A DNA stretch of 64,000 bases from assembly GCA_963793025.1 (NCBI GenBank), contig CAWBYL010000006.1, forward strand, positions 434,001 through 498,000. The letters are read 5' to 3'. The position numbers were made by a program, and so were the translations under genes. This stretch comes from CAWBYL01 sp963793025 (GTDB lineage: Bacteria > Actinomycetota > Acidimicrobiia > Acidimicrobiales > Acidimicrobilacustridaceae). Shown piece by piece: positions 24,782 through 33,621 of the stretch (position 1 is its first letter; every line of letters starts with the position of its first letter). Below the pieces are notes generated by a model, which was given only the letters and a program-made list of their open reading frames with translations, ran no database searches and was not told where the DNA came from.

Positions 24782-24816
24782 CGGCTCCATCTTCTGATAA
24801 TGAGAAGATGGAGCCG
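24782..24816 (+). promoter_or_regulatory. Perfect 14-bp inverted repeat over the -10 region of the P450 gene
   Basis: Arms CGGCTCCATCTTCT and its exact complement flank a 7-nt centre GATAATG. The centre contains GATAAT, a good -10 hexamer, 6 nt before ATG 24808. A regulator bound here would occlude the promoter; as RNA the repeat would sequester the start. No regulator gene is adjacent, so one encoded elsewhere is implied. The rest of 24614-24781 shows nothing distinct. Confidence 0.65.
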
Positions 24817-26049
24817 AGGGGGCCGGTCATGGTGAGCCGAGCATCGATGGAGATCGCAGAGCTCCCGGTCGTCGGGTTCTCCGACCCCGAGATCTGGCAG
24901 GACCTCCACACGCCACTGGCCGAGGTGATGGCGACCAGCCCGATGGCTCGTTCGCAGGACGGGCAGGTGTACGTCCTGCGTCACGCCGACACCGATGCCG
25001 CCCTCAAGAACCCGGCCTTCGTCGCCCCCGACCTGTTCGAGATGGCGGGAGCAGGAACCGGTCCGGTGGCCGACTGGTGGCGGCAGGTGATGTTCTCGCA
25101 GAACCCCCCTGAGCACACCCGGCTGCGCTCCCTGGTGAGTCGCGTCTTCACCCCGAGAGCCGTCGAACGTCTGCGACCCACCATCAGGGACCGGGCCACG
25201 GAGATCCTCGGGCCCGCGATCGAGGTCGGCCGGCTCGACGTGCAGGGCGATCTCGGCCACCGACTGCCCCTCGCCGTGATCTCCGACATCCTGGCCGTGC
25301 CCGAGGCCGACCGGGCGATGTTCGGTGTCTGGACCAAGACGCTCGGCCTCGCCTTCGGCTCGATCGCCGACACCGAGGTCCGAGTGGCGGTCGAGGCGGC
25401 GCTCGTGGATCTCGGCGAGTACGTCGGTGCCCTCATCGAGGATCGTCGAGCCCGGCCGGGGGAGGACCTGCTCTCGGCCCTCATCAACGTGCACGAGGAC
25501 GGCGATCGCCTGAGCGGTGACGAGCTCGTGGCCCTGGTCGAGAACCTCCTCTTCGCCGGGCACGACACCTCGCGGGGCGCGCTCGCCTCGATGATGGTGT
25601 TGCTCGCCCGCCACCCTGACCAGTACGCAGAGGTGGTCGCCGATCCCGACCTCGGTCGTGGCGCGGTGGAGGAGGTGCTGCGGTACGAGCCGATCAGCTT
25701 CGGGACGGCCCGTCTGGCCTCCGACGAGATCGAGGTTGCCGGAGTGCACGTCCCCGCCGGCACGCCTCTGTCGCTCTGCCTGGTGTCGGCCGCTCGTGAC
25801 CCTCGCCGCTACCCCAACCCCGACGAGTTCGACGTGCGACGGGACGAGGGCCTGGCCCCGTCGTTCGGAGCCGGCATCCACTACTGCGTCGGTGCCGCAC
25901 TGGCCCGGGCCGAGATGGAGGAGGCGTTGAGCGTTCTCACCGCCCGGGTCTCGGCGCTCGAGCTCGTCGGTCCCGCCCGCTGGGTGCCCTTCGCCAACAT
26001 CCGCTGCTTCGAACCGCCGGTGACCGTCGCCCTGACCGCACCGACCTGA
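24808..26049 (+). CDS. Cytochrome P450
   Basis: Soluble bacterial P450 of 413 residues. Seen: the I-helix oxygen-activation motif FAGHDTSRGA near 250, EEVLRYE near 286 (ExxR), and the heme loop SFGAGIHYCVGAALAR with the ligand Cys at 360. The start at 24808 fits a leaderless transcript (GATAAT, 6 nt, ATG). ATG 24829, with AGGGGG 6 nt upstream, is an equally plausible start giving 406 residues. It is followed 81 bp later by a second P450. The ferredoxin partner is not in the window. Confidence 0.92.
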   Translation: MEPRGPVMVSRASMEIAELPVVGFSDPEIWQDLHTPLAEVMATSPMARSQDGQVYVLRHADTDAALKNPAFVAPDLFEMAGAGTGPVADWWRQVMFSQNPPEHTRLRSLVSRVFTPRAVERLRPTIRDRATEILGPAIEVGRLDVQGDLGHRLPLAVISDILAVPEADRAMFGVWTKTLGLAFGSIADTEVRVAVEAALVDLGEYVGALIEDRRARPGEDLLSALINVHEDGDRLSGDELVALVENLLFAGHDTSRGALASMMVLLARHPDQYAEVVADPDLGRGAVEEVLRYEPISFGTARLASDEIEVAGVHVPAGTPLSLCLVSAARDPRRYPNPDEFDVRRDEGLAPSFGAGIHYCVGAALARAEMEEALSVLTARVSALELVGPARWVPFANIRCFEPPVTVALTAPT

Positions 26050-26059
26050 GCTCACTCGT

Positions 26060-26083
26060 GGCCGGGCGCTGCTTGCCCCGGCC
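26060..26083. terminator. GC-rich hairpin between the two P450 genes
   Basis: GGCCGGG and CCCGGCC form a 7-bp stem around a 10-nt loop, 10 bp after the first P450 stop. It may attenuate transcription into the second P450; without a T-tract the call is tentative. Confidence 0.4.
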
Positions 26084-26130
26084 CCATCGCACTGCAACCA
26101 TCACCCAGATCCAGCGCCGGGGGGCAAACC

Positions 26131-27330
26131 GTGGAAACCAAGATCGACATCTACGATCCGGACCTCTACGTGGAGGGGCCGATCCACGAGATCTTCGCCG
26201 ACCTCCGCCGGACCGAACCGGTGTACTGGCAGGAGATGCCCGACGAGCCGGGGTACTGGGCCGTCCTGCGTCACGCCGACCTGTGTGCCGTGGCCAAGGA
26301 CCCGGCGATCTTCTCCGCCGAGGAGAAGGGTGTGGTGCTGGAGGACCCCGAGCCGGAGCAGCTCGCCCAGAGCCGCAACATGATGTTGATGATGGACCCG
26401 CCGCGGCACTCCGATCATCGCCGACCGTTGGTGAGCAGCTTCAAGGCGCGGGCCATCGGTGAGCTCGAGGGCCGGGTCCGAACCCTCTGCCGCTCCATTC
26501 TCGAGCAGGTCCCCGAGTCCGGAGAGGTCGAGTTCGTCCACGACGTGGCCGCCATGCTGCCCAACCAGGTCGTCGGTGAGCTGATGGGACTCCCGCCCGA
26601 GGACGCCCACCGGATCCGCCGGTGGGCCGAGGAGTCCACCAGCGCCCAGGACCCCGAGCTGGCCTCGACCTACCAGAGCGCCGACGGCATGACCCAGATG
26701 GCCGTGTACGCCATCGAGCTCGCCGCCCGTCGCCGCCAGGAGCCCCCTCGCGAGGACCTGATGTCGCTCATCCTGGCCGGTGACTTCGGTGGCGGGCCGA
26801 TGACCGACCTCGAGTTCGGAAGCTTCTTCGTGCAGCTGGTGACGGCCGGCAACGACACGACCAAGACGATGCTCTCGTCGGGCCTGCTCGCCCTGCTCGA
26901 GCACCCGGACCAGCTGGCGGAGCTCCGTGGGGACTTCTCGCTCATGCCCGACGCCGTCGAGGAGATCCTCCGGTACGCCAACCCGCTCCACTACTTCCGG
27001 CGCACCGCGCTTCGCGACACCGTGATCGGCGGCCAGGCCATCGCCGCCGGCGACAAGATCGCGATGATGTACACGTCGGCCAACCGCGACGAGGCCGTCT
27101 TCGATCGCCCGCAGGAGTTCGACATCCACCGCTCACCGAACCCGCATCTCTCGTTCGGCATCGCCTCGCACTTCTGTCTGGGCGTGCACCTGGCCCGTCT
27201 CGAGGGCCGGGTCTTCTTCGAGGAGCTGCTGACCCGGTTCCCGACGATCACCCTGACCGGACCCGCCCGTCGCATCCGTTCGAACCTGAACAACGGCCTG
27301 AAGACGCTTCCCGTCCGTCTCGATCGCTGA
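26131..27330 (+). CDS. Cytochrome P450
   Basis: P450 of 399 residues. Seen: TAGNDTTKTM near 240 (Asn replaces the His of the neighbouring P450), EEILRYANP near 276, HYFRRTALRDT near 288 and the heme loop SFGIASHFCLGVHLAR with Cys349. The IASHFCLG heme loop is common in actinobacterial P450s acting on steroid or terpenoid side chains. GTG 26131 with GGGG upstream is the start. It is only distantly similar to the upstream P450, so the pair is not a recent duplication. Confidence 0.92.
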   Translation: METKIDIYDPDLYVEGPIHEIFADLRRTEPVYWQEMPDEPGYWAVLRHADLCAVAKDPAIFSAEEKGVVLEDPEPEQLAQSRNMMLMMDPPRHSDHRRPLVSSFKARAIGELEGRVRTLCRSILEQVPESGEVEFVHDVAAMLPNQVVGELMGLPPEDAHRIRRWAEESTSAQDPELASTYQSADGMTQMAVYAIELAARRRQEPPREDLMSLILAGDFGGGPMTDLEFGSFFVQLVTAGNDTTKTMLSSGLLALLEHPDQLAELRGDFSLMPDAVEEILRYANPLHYFRRTALRDTVIGGQAIAAGDKIAMMYTSANRDEAVFDRPQEFDIHRSPNPHLSFGIASHFCLGVHLARLEGRVFFEELLTRFPTITLTGPARRIRSNLNNGLKTLPVRLDR

Positions 27331-27426
27331 GGGCCTGCTCGACGCCGCCGGCGACGCTCGGGCCGGCCGGCGAAGTGTTCGCTCGCGGTTCACGTCGTCG
27401 TCGGCGGGGGATCATCTCGTCGCCTC

Positions 27427-27439
27427 TAGCATCCTGCGG
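27427..27439 (+). promoter_or_regulatory. -10 element TAGCAT, leaderless start of the phosphatase gene
   Basis: TAGCAT (27427-27432), then 7 nt, then ATG 27440, with no ribosome-binding site. It separates this gene from the P450s upstream. Confidence 0.5.
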
Positions 27440-28438
27440 ATGAGCAGTGCCATCGCCGACCTCAGGGTGGAGGCCGACCGCGCCGGGGGCGTGGTGGTCC
27501 AGTGGGCCGTCGAAGGCCCCCCGACCGAAGTCGACGTGGCCGTCGGATCGTCCCCCGACGGGGTGGACCATGCCCATGCCGCGTCGGTGCCCGGCGGAGA
27601 GACATCGATCACCCTCCGCGGGCTCGGTCCTGGCCGCCACTTCGTGTCGGTCGCTCCCCACGATGGTGGATCGGCGTTGATCGCCTCCGACCGGCGGGTC
27701 GGCTTCGAGGGTGTCAGCAACTTCCGTGACCTCGGTGGCTACCGCACCAACTCGGGCGGGTCGACGCGATGGGGAATGGTGTTCCGGGCCGACGCGCTGT
27801 TCGGACTCACCGAGGGCGACCTCGACGCCTATCGAGGTCTGGGCCTGCAGGTGGTGTTCGATCTGCGGGGTGACCGGGAGCAGGCCGAGCAACCGAACCC
27901 GGTCGAGTCCCGTTCGGTACCGCTCGTGTTCCGGCGCCCGGCCCAGCCGGGAACCGACGCCGAGGTGGTGCTCCGGGCGAGCTCCATCGAGGAGGGGGAG
28001 CTGGTGCTGGCCGAGCTCTACCTCGGCCACCTGGCCCACGGCGCCGCCCGCATCGGCGAGATCTTCACGGCCATGGCCGGTCCCGAGGGGCTTCCCGCCG
28101 TGTTCCACTGCCATGCCGGGAAGGACCGCACGGGCATCGTGGCCGCTCTCCTCCTGGAGCTGTTGGGGGTCGACCGCTCGACCATCCTCGACGACTACGA
28201 GCTGACCGCCCGCTACCGCCTCCGCACCCACCAGGAGGGCACCTTCCAGCGTCTGGTCGACAACGGGATGGCTCCCGACGCCGCGGCGGGGGTCCTCACC
28301 ACCCCCCGCTGGGCGATGGGCGACGCGATGGTGGCCCTCGACCAGGAGTACGGAGGCGTGGATGCGTTCCTCCTCGGCCCGGGGGGAATGGAACCAGCCG
28401 ACCTCGAGATCCTCCGCCGGGCCCTGGTGTCGATCTGA
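27440..28438 (+). CDS. Tyrosine-protein-phosphatase-like protein (Y_phosphatase3)
   Basis: Protein of 332 residues. The N-terminal approximately 85 residues form a fibronectin-like beta domain; then FEGVSNFRDLGGYRT near 92 and the P-loop VFHCHAGKDRTGIVAAL near 221 (catalytic Cys, Arg) define the PF13350 phosphatase family, which includes mycobacterial PtpB-like lipid/tyrosine phosphatases. No export signal is seen, so it is probably cytosolic. It overlaps nothing, and a Ddn-like gene begins 2 nt after its stop. Confidence 0.88.
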   Translation: MSSAIADLRVEADRAGGVVVQWAVEGPPTEVDVAVGSSPDGVDHAHAASVPGGETSITLRGLGPGRHFVSVAPHDGGSALIASDRRVGFEGVSNFRDLGGYRTNSGGSTRWGMVFRADALFGLTEGDLDAYRGLGLQVVFDLRGDREQAEQPNPVESRSVPLVFRRPAQPGTDAEVVLRASSIEEGELVLAELYLGHLAHGAARIGEIFTAMAGPEGLPAVFHCHAGKDRTGIVAALLLELLGVDRSTILDDYELTARYRLRTHQEGTFQRLVDNGMAPDAAAGVLTTPRWAMGDAMVALDQEYGGVDAFLLGPGGMEPADLEILRRALVSI

Positions 28439-28439
28439 G

Positions 28440-28949
28440 GTGAGCGATCGATCCGAGACCTCGGCGTCGGTGGACTTCGCGGCACGGGGGAACTCGCGCT
28501 GGATCGTCCTGCGCGGTCCGTGGGGCCGGCGGATCGATCGGGCGCTGGTTCGCTACGTGGGCGTCTCGGCCATCACCTGGCAGTACGCCCGAGCCGGGGG
28601 GGTCAAGTACCGGTCCACGCTGCTGTTGACCACCATCGGACGGCGGACGGGAGCCCTGCGGCCACGCGCCCTCCCGTATCACCGCGACGGTGACCACTAC
28701 GTCGTGATCGGCTCCAACGGGGGCGGACCCACTGACCCCGACTGGGTGGCCAACGTGAGGGACGACCCGACGGCGTGGATCCACGTGCGGCGGCGGTCGG
28801 TGCCGGTGCGGGCCCACGTGGCCGAAGGCGCCGAGCGGGACCGCCTGTTCGCCCTCATCGGCGAGACCGGGGACTCACTGGCTCGTTACCAACAGCGCGC
28901 CTCGACGTTCGGACGCGCCGTGCCCCTCGTCGTGCTCGTGCCCCGCTGA
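28440..28949 (+). CDS. F420-dependent (Ddn/DUF385-like) nitroreductase family protein
   Basis: Small split-barrel protein of 169 residues. Seen: KYRSTLLLTTIGRRTGALRP near residue 58-77 and YVVIGSNGGGPTDPDWVANV near 88-107, hallmarks of the deazaflavin (F420H2)-dependent quinone reductase family, known from mycobacterial Ddn. Start GTG 28440 immediately follows the phosphatase stop, implying coupled translation. Presence of F420 chemistry fits an actinobacterial host. Confidence 0.87.
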   Translation: MSDRSETSASVDFAARGNSRWIVLRGPWGRRIDRALVRYVGVSAITWQYARAGGVKYRSTLLLTTIGRRTGALRPRALPYHRDGDHYVVIGSNGGGPTDPDWVANVRDDPTAWIHVRRRSVPVRAHVAEGAERDRLFALIGETGDSLARYQQRASTFGRAVPLVVLVPR

Positions 28950-28965
28950 GAGCGGCTCGCTCAGC
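28945..28965. terminator. Hairpin between convergent genes
   Basis: GCTGAG…CTCAGC with further CG pairing inside spans the stop of the Ddn-like gene and the stop of the convergent oxidoreductase gene, so it can serve both. There is no T-tract. Confidence 0.45.
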
Positions 28966-30079
28966 CCCGCAGGTCGACCCGTTCACCGCCGTGGGCCCCC
29001 GACGCTCGGATGGCGTCGACGATGCGTTGCACGGCGAGGGCGTCGGCGAACGTCGGTGTCGGCGGTGCGTCGGGCGGGATCGGCACCCCGTCGATGAGGT
29101 CCCGGAACCGCTCGGCCAGCCGGGTGTAGGACGGGAGCTCGATGGGGGTGAACACCTCTTTGGGGTCGTCGCTCGGCGGTGGAGGGTCGGGCACCTCGAG
29201 GTCCTCGGGCACGGGGACGGTCCGGGCCGGGGCGTCGTCGGCCAGCCACACGTCGTCGTCGTCGATCCAGGCGCTGCCGCTGGATCCCACCACCCGGCAC
29301 GTACGAGCGGGTGTTCCCGGCGCGGCCGAGCACTGCTGGACGAGCCCGACGGCGCCGGACGAGAAGTGCAGCATCGCGGTGTAGGCATCTTCGACGTCGC
29401 CCGGGCGGTCGGTGGCGATGACCTGCACCGAGGCGCTGACCGCAGCCACCTCTCCGAACCAGGTGCGGAAGCGGTCGATGTAGTGGAAGGCGGAGGCGTT
29501 GATGATCCCGCCGCCCCGGTCGGCGTCGAGCCACCAGTCCGCGTTGAACGCGGTGGGCAGGCCGTGGGCGACGAGGGCGCTGTGGGAGACGAAGGTGGCG
29601 AGACTGGGCGTGCCGATGGCCCCGTGGTGCACGAGGCGGTTCATCAGGGCCTCGACGGGGGTCCACCGGAACTCGGTACCGGCGAGGGCCACGGTCCCGG
29701 CTTCCTCGGCGGCGGCCACCATGTGCTCGGCGTGGGCGGTGCGCAGGGCGAAGGGCTTCTCGCAGATCACGTGGGCCCCGGCCCGCAGGGCGGTCAGGAC
29801 GGGCTCGACATGGGAGTCCGGCGGGGTCGAGACGGTCACGGCGCGAGGCCCGTCACCGAGGGCGGCGAGGGCCTCGGACAGGTCGGTGGTGGCCAACGGG
29901 ACGCCGAGCTGACCGGCTCGTGCGGTGGTGCGGGCGGGGTCCTGGCCGACGAGGGCGACGACGTCGAAGCCCGCGGCTCGCAGCGCGGGGACGTGCACCC
30001 GGCCGCCGAAGGAGGTGCCGACCACCGCGACGGGGATGGCGCCTCGGGTGATCCCGGGGTCGCGGGGCGAGATGCTCAT
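28961..30079 (-). CDS. Gfo/Idh/MocA family oxidoreductase
   Basis: NAD(P)-dependent dehydrogenase of 372 residues. Seen: IPVAVVGTSFGGRVHVPAL at residue 15-33 (Rossmann), VSTPPDSHVEPVLTALRAGA near 85, HVICEKPFALRT near 105 (EKP motif with the catalytic Lys), and the C-terminal alpha/beta domain with GGIINASAFHYIDRF near 205 (His/Asp). The start is ATG 30079, 7 nt after TAGGTT; the open frame upstream is ignored. Acts on a sugar, inositol or similar cyclic alcohol. Confidence 0.9.
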   Translation of the reverse strand: MSISPRDPGITRGAIPVAVVGTSFGGRVHVPALRAAGFDVVALVGQDPARTTARAGQLGVPLATTDLSEALAALGDGPRAVTVSTPPDSHVEPVLTALRAGAHVICEKPFALRTAHAEHMVAAAEEAGTVALAGTEFRWTPVEALMNRLVHHGAIGTPSLATFVSHSALVAHGLPTAFNADWWLDADRGGGIINASAFHYIDRFRTWFGEVAAVSASVQVIATDRPGDVEDAYTAMLHFSSGAVGLVQQCSAAPGTPARTCRVVGSSGSAWIDDDDVWLADDAPARTVPVPEDLEVPDPPPPSDDPKEVFTPIELPSYTRLAERFRDLIDGVPIPPDAPPTPTFADALAVQRIVDAIRASGAHGGERVDLRG

Positions 30080-30092
30080 GGGTGCGAACCTA
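30080..30092 (-). promoter_or_regulatory. -10 element TAGGTT, leaderless start of the Gfo/Idh gene
   Basis: Minus-strand TAGGTT (30087-30092) is 7 nt from the ATG at 30079, in the same arrangement as the other leaderless sites in the window. Confidence 0.5.
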
Positions 30093-30153
30093 GACCTTCG
30101 TCTCGCGTCGTCGATCCGTGGGCCATCGGGCCAGGACCGGAGGAGCAACCCGC

Positions 30154-30657
30154 ATGACCACCGACAGCTACGAGACGACGACGTCGGCGGACTTCCCCGT
30201 CGCCGTGTTCGTCACCTTCCTCGTGATCTTCGGGATCCTCTGGCTGGCCCTCGTGATCCCCACCATCGTGGGCCTGTGGAAGGTCTTCGAGAAGGCCGGC
30301 AAGCCCGGTTGGGGTGCGGTCGTGCCCTTCTACAACTACTGGCTCATCATCGAGATCGTCGGTCGCCCGGAGTGGTGGCTCGTGTTGTTGTTCGTTCCGT
30401 ACGCCAGCCTGGTCGTCCTGGTCATCTTGATGATCGACCTGGCCAAGAGCTTCGGCCGGACCACCGGTTTCGGTGTGGGCCTCGCCCTTCTGAGCCCGGT
30501 GTTCATGCCGCTGCTGGGGTTCGGGAGCGACACCTACGGCGGGCCGTCGGTTCCACCGCCACTCTCGGTCACCCCCGCGGGGTGGTACGCAGACCCGTGG
30601 CGCCAGGCGCCGTGGCGCTACTGGGACGGCCGGGCCTGGACGCCTCACACCGCCTGA
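30154..30657 (+). CDS. Membrane protein with DUF5684 and DUF2510 domains
   Basis: Protein of 167 residues, start ATG 30154 with GGAGGAG upstream. Three hydrophobic segments are seen: VFVTFLVIFGILWLALVIP, WWLVLLFVPYASLVVLVILM, and FGVGLALLSPVFMPLLGF. The loop FEKAGKPGWGAVVPFYNYWL is typical of DUF5684 signal-peptidase-like small membrane proteins. The C-terminus GWYADPWRQAPWRYWDG is a DUF2510 tryptophan-rich motif, usually next to membrane segments in actinobacteria. Function unknown. Confidence 0.82.
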   Translation: MTTDSYETTTSADFPVAVFVTFLVIFGILWLALVIPTIVGLWKVFEKAGKPGWGAVVPFYNYWLIIEIVGRPEWWLVLLFVPYASLVVLVILMIDLAKSFGRTTGFGVGLALLSPVFMPLLGFGSDTYGGPSVPPPLSVTPAGWYADPWRQAPWRYWDGRAWTPHTA

Positions 30658-30771
30658 GAGCCGGTCCGTGCGGCTTGCCGGTCCATCTCCGATCGAGAGC
30701 ACCGGCCGGTCCGCTTCGGGCACGATGGTCGAGCACGACCATCGACCGAGTTCTCAGGAAGAAGGCCAACG

Positions 30772-31901
30772 ATGACGACCACGACGCGCGCCGCAGTGCT
30801 CTGGGAGGTCGGAAGCGACTGGAAGATCGAGGACGTCGAGCTCGACGTTCCGAAGGCGAACGACGTCCTGGTGCGCATGGAGGCCGCCGGGCTCTGCCAC
30901 TCCGACGACCACGCCCGCACCGGTGATCTGCCGTTGCCCCTGCCCCTGATCGGTGGCCACGAGGGGGCCGGCGTCGTGGAGGCGGTCGGCCCGGGCGTCA
31001 CCCGGCTGGCGGTCGGCGACCATGTCGCGGTGTCGTTCATCCCGGCCTGTGGCCACTGCCGGTGGTGTTCCACCGGCCGCCAGTACCTGTGCGACTCCGG
31101 GGCGAAGCTCTTCGACATGGGCATGATGAGCGACGGTCGCAACGCCCACCACGTCGTCGAGGACGGCGGGGGCGCGTTCCGGTCAACCGGTACGCCCAGG
31201 TCGGCACGTTCTCCGAGCACATCCTCGTCAACGAGGACTCCCTCGTGAAGGTCGCCGACGACCTCCCCGCCGACGTGGTGGCCCTGGTCTCGTGCGGAGT
31301 CGCCACCGGCTTCGGTTCGGCCACCGAGCGAGCGGGCACCAAGCCCGGTGACAACGTCGCCGTCATCGGCGTCGGTGGTATCGGCATCAACGCCGTGCAG
31401 GGAGCACGGATCGCCGGGGCGCAGCGGGTGATCGCCATCGACCCGGTCGAGTTCAAGCGCGAACAGGCTCAGGCCTTCGGCGCCACCCACGTCTTCGAGT
31501 CGATCGAGGCCGCCGCCCCGGCCCTCGCCGAGCTGACCCAGGGGGTGATGTGCGAGCGGGTGATCCTGTCGGCCGGCGTCGTGCACGGCGACATGATCGA
31601 CCCGGCACTCGGCCTCACCGCCAAGGGGGGCACCCTCGTCGTCACCGGTCTGGCGCCCGCCACCGAGACCGACGCCACTCTGAACCTCATGATGCTGTCG
31701 ATGATGAACAAGGAGATCAAGGGCACGATCTTCGGGTCGACCAACCCTCGCGACGAGATACCCCTGCTGCTGGAGCTCTACCGCCAGGGCGTGCTCCACC
31801 TCGACGAGCTGATCACCCGCCGCTATTCGCTCGACCAGGTGAACCAGGGGTACGCCGACATGTTGAGCGGGGTGAACGTCCGGGGCGTCATCGAGTTCTG
31901 A
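30772..31901 (+). pseudogene. Zinc-dependent alcohol dehydrogenase with an apparent frameshift
   Basis: Group III-type zinc ADH. The first part (30772 to about 31180) has catalytic-zinc residues GLCHSDDH (Cys42) and GGHEGAG, and the structural-zinc cluster CGHCRWCSTGRQYLC. The second part, in another frame, has QVGTFSEHILVNE, SCGVATGFGSA, VIGVGGIGINAVQGARIAGA (NAD site) and the usual C-terminus DMLSGVNVRGVIEF. The join lies near a run of five G at about 31174-31178. Both halves are fully conserved, so the shift is either very recent or a sequencing indel. An intact paralogue lies at 58190-59302. A good ribosome site (AGGAAGAAGG) precedes ATG 30772. Confidence 0.75.
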
Positions 31902-31937
31902 CCGACCCTGATGGGGTGGACCATGGGCGACCGAAAT

Positions 31938-31954
31938 AGATCGTGATACGATCT
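31938..31954 (+). promoter_or_regulatory. Palindromic operator overlapping the ClC-marR promoter
   Basis: AGATCGT-GAT-ACGATCT is a perfect 7-bp inverted repeat. It contains TACGAT (31947-31952), which lies 7 nt before the GTG of the ClC gene and so reads as a -10 element for a leaderless transcript. A MarR gene closes the same operon, so MarR autorepression through this site is likely. Confidence 0.6.
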
Positions 31955-31959
31955 GAATC

Positions 31960-33214
31960 GTGGCAACGTGCAAGGACTGGTTGGGGCGATGCATCGTCGA
32001 CGTCCGCGGCGGGCTCACCGGGCCCGTGGTGGTCGTCGGGCTGCTCGGCGGAGTCGTGGGCGCGGCCTACGTGGAGGTTCTCCACCTCCTGACCGACCGG
32101 CTCGGGCCCGAGGGCCATGGTGGTCTCCTGCAACTGGCCATCCTCGTCGTGGTCGGCGTGGTCGTGGCGGTGATCACCCGCGTCGGGGGCGAGACCGGCG
32201 ATGTCGAGCTCATGGTCGACAACATCCACGTGCTCGGCGGCGCCGAGGACGTGAAGCGCGTCCGGCCGCTGATCCCTGCGTCGCTGCTCTGCGTCGCCTC
32301 CGGCGCAGGGATGGGGCCGGAGGCTCCGCTCGTCCAGAGCACCGGCACCATGGGCACCTGGTGGGGACAGCGATGGGGCCGGTCTCGCACCGACGTGCGC
32401 GTCCTCACCATCACCGGCATGGCGGCCGGGTTCACCGTGCTCTTCGGAGCGCCGCTCGGGGCCGCGGTGTTCGCCCTCGAGATCCTCCACCGACGAGGCC
32501 TTCAGTACTACGAGGCCCTCGTCCCTGCCGTGGTGGGCTCACTGTGCGGGTACAGCGTGTACCTCCTGCTCTCCGGCCTGGAGATCGAACCCGTCTGGCC
32601 CTTCCCCTCTGTCGACGCGCTGGCCCCGAGCGCCCTGGCCGTCGCCGTCGCCCTCGGGGTGATCGGCGGGGGCGCCGCCGTCGTGTTCGCCCTCGGAGCC
32701 CGCTACCTGCGCCAGCTGTTCGGGTTGCTCCCGGTGTCGAGCGCGCTACGTCGCCGGCGGCGCGGTGCTGGGGGTGCTCGGCATCTGGTCGCCGTACGCG
32801 CTCACGTTCGGCGAGGAGCAGCTCACCGGGCTGCTCGAGCACCAGCTGCTCGTGGGTGCGCTCGTCGTGGCCCTGGTGGCCAAGCTCGCCGGGACCCTCG
32901 TGACCCTTGCCGCCGGGTGGAAGGGAGGCTTCATCATCCCGCTGTTCTTCATGGGTGCGGTCGGGGGTCAGCTCCTCGCCCACGCGTTGCCCGGGGTCGA
33001 CCCGTCGGTGCTCATGGCCTCGTTGATGGTGGCGCTGTGCGTCGGGGTGACCAAGACACCGCTCGGGACCACGCTGGTGGTCACGGAGATGGCCGGGCTG
33101 GTGCTGTTGCCGGTGACCCTGATCGCGGCGATCGTGGCGCTCGCCGTCAGCAGCCCGCTCGGCATCATCGACACCCAGCGCTCGCGGGACGGCCACGAGG
33201 AGGTGCGCAGATGA
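31960..33214 (+). pseudogene. ClC-family chloride channel/antiporter with an apparent frameshift
   Basis: Polytopic ClC protein of about 418 residues when two frames are joined near 32745. The first frame shows repeated membrane helices and ASGAGMGPEAPLVQST (the selectivity-loop region corresponding to GREGP), and FAGPLGAAVFALEIL-like helix sequence near 165. The second frame begins YVAGGAVLGVLGIWSPYAL and has GWKGGFIIPLFFMGAVGG (GxFxP region) before VTKTPLGTTLVVTEMAG. The second frame's stop overlaps the MarR ATG by 4 bp, so it is the authentic 3' end. Real decay and sequencing error cannot be told apart here. Confidence 0.72.
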
Positions 33215-33621
33215 CACGGCGACCGCTCGAGGACGCCGACTACCGGAACCTGGCCCGGTTCCGATACGCGCTGCGGCGGTTCCTGCGCTTCTCGGAGGAG
33301 GCCGCTCGCGGTGCGGGGGTCACGCCCAGCCAGCACCAGTTGCTGTTGGCGGTGCGAGGCTGGGACGGCGGGTCGGCCCCGTCCACCAGCGAGCTGGCGG
33401 AGCGACTCCAGCTTCGGCTCCACTCCACCGTCGAGCTGGTCGCTCGTGCCGAGGGAGCGGGGTTGGTCTCCTCGGGCAACGACGGCGGCGATGCCCGTCG
33501 CCGCCTGGTGAGGATCACGGACCAGGGCGAGGCGGTGCTCGCCACCCTGTCGCAGCAGCATGTCGACGAGCTCCGCCGCTTCCGCACCGAGATGACCGAC
33601 CTGTTGCGCGAGCTCGACTGA
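33211..33621 (+). CDS. MarR family transcriptional regulator
   Basis: Winged-helix regulator of 136 residues. Seen: VTPSQHQLLLAVRGWDG near residue 35, the recognition region TSELAERLQLRLHSTVELVARAE near 56-78, and the wing with DGGDARRRLVRITDQGEAVL near 90. The start is ATG 33211, overlapping the ClC gene stop. Coupled to the channel gene and downstream of a palindromic operator, it probably controls its own operon. Confidence 0.9.
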   Translation: MTRRPLEDADYRNLARFRYALRRFLRFSEEAARGAGVTPSQHQLLLAVRGWDGGSAPSTSELAERLQLRLHSTVELVARAEGAGLVSSGNDGGDARRRLVRITDQGEAVLATLSQQHVDELRRFRTEMTDLLRELD

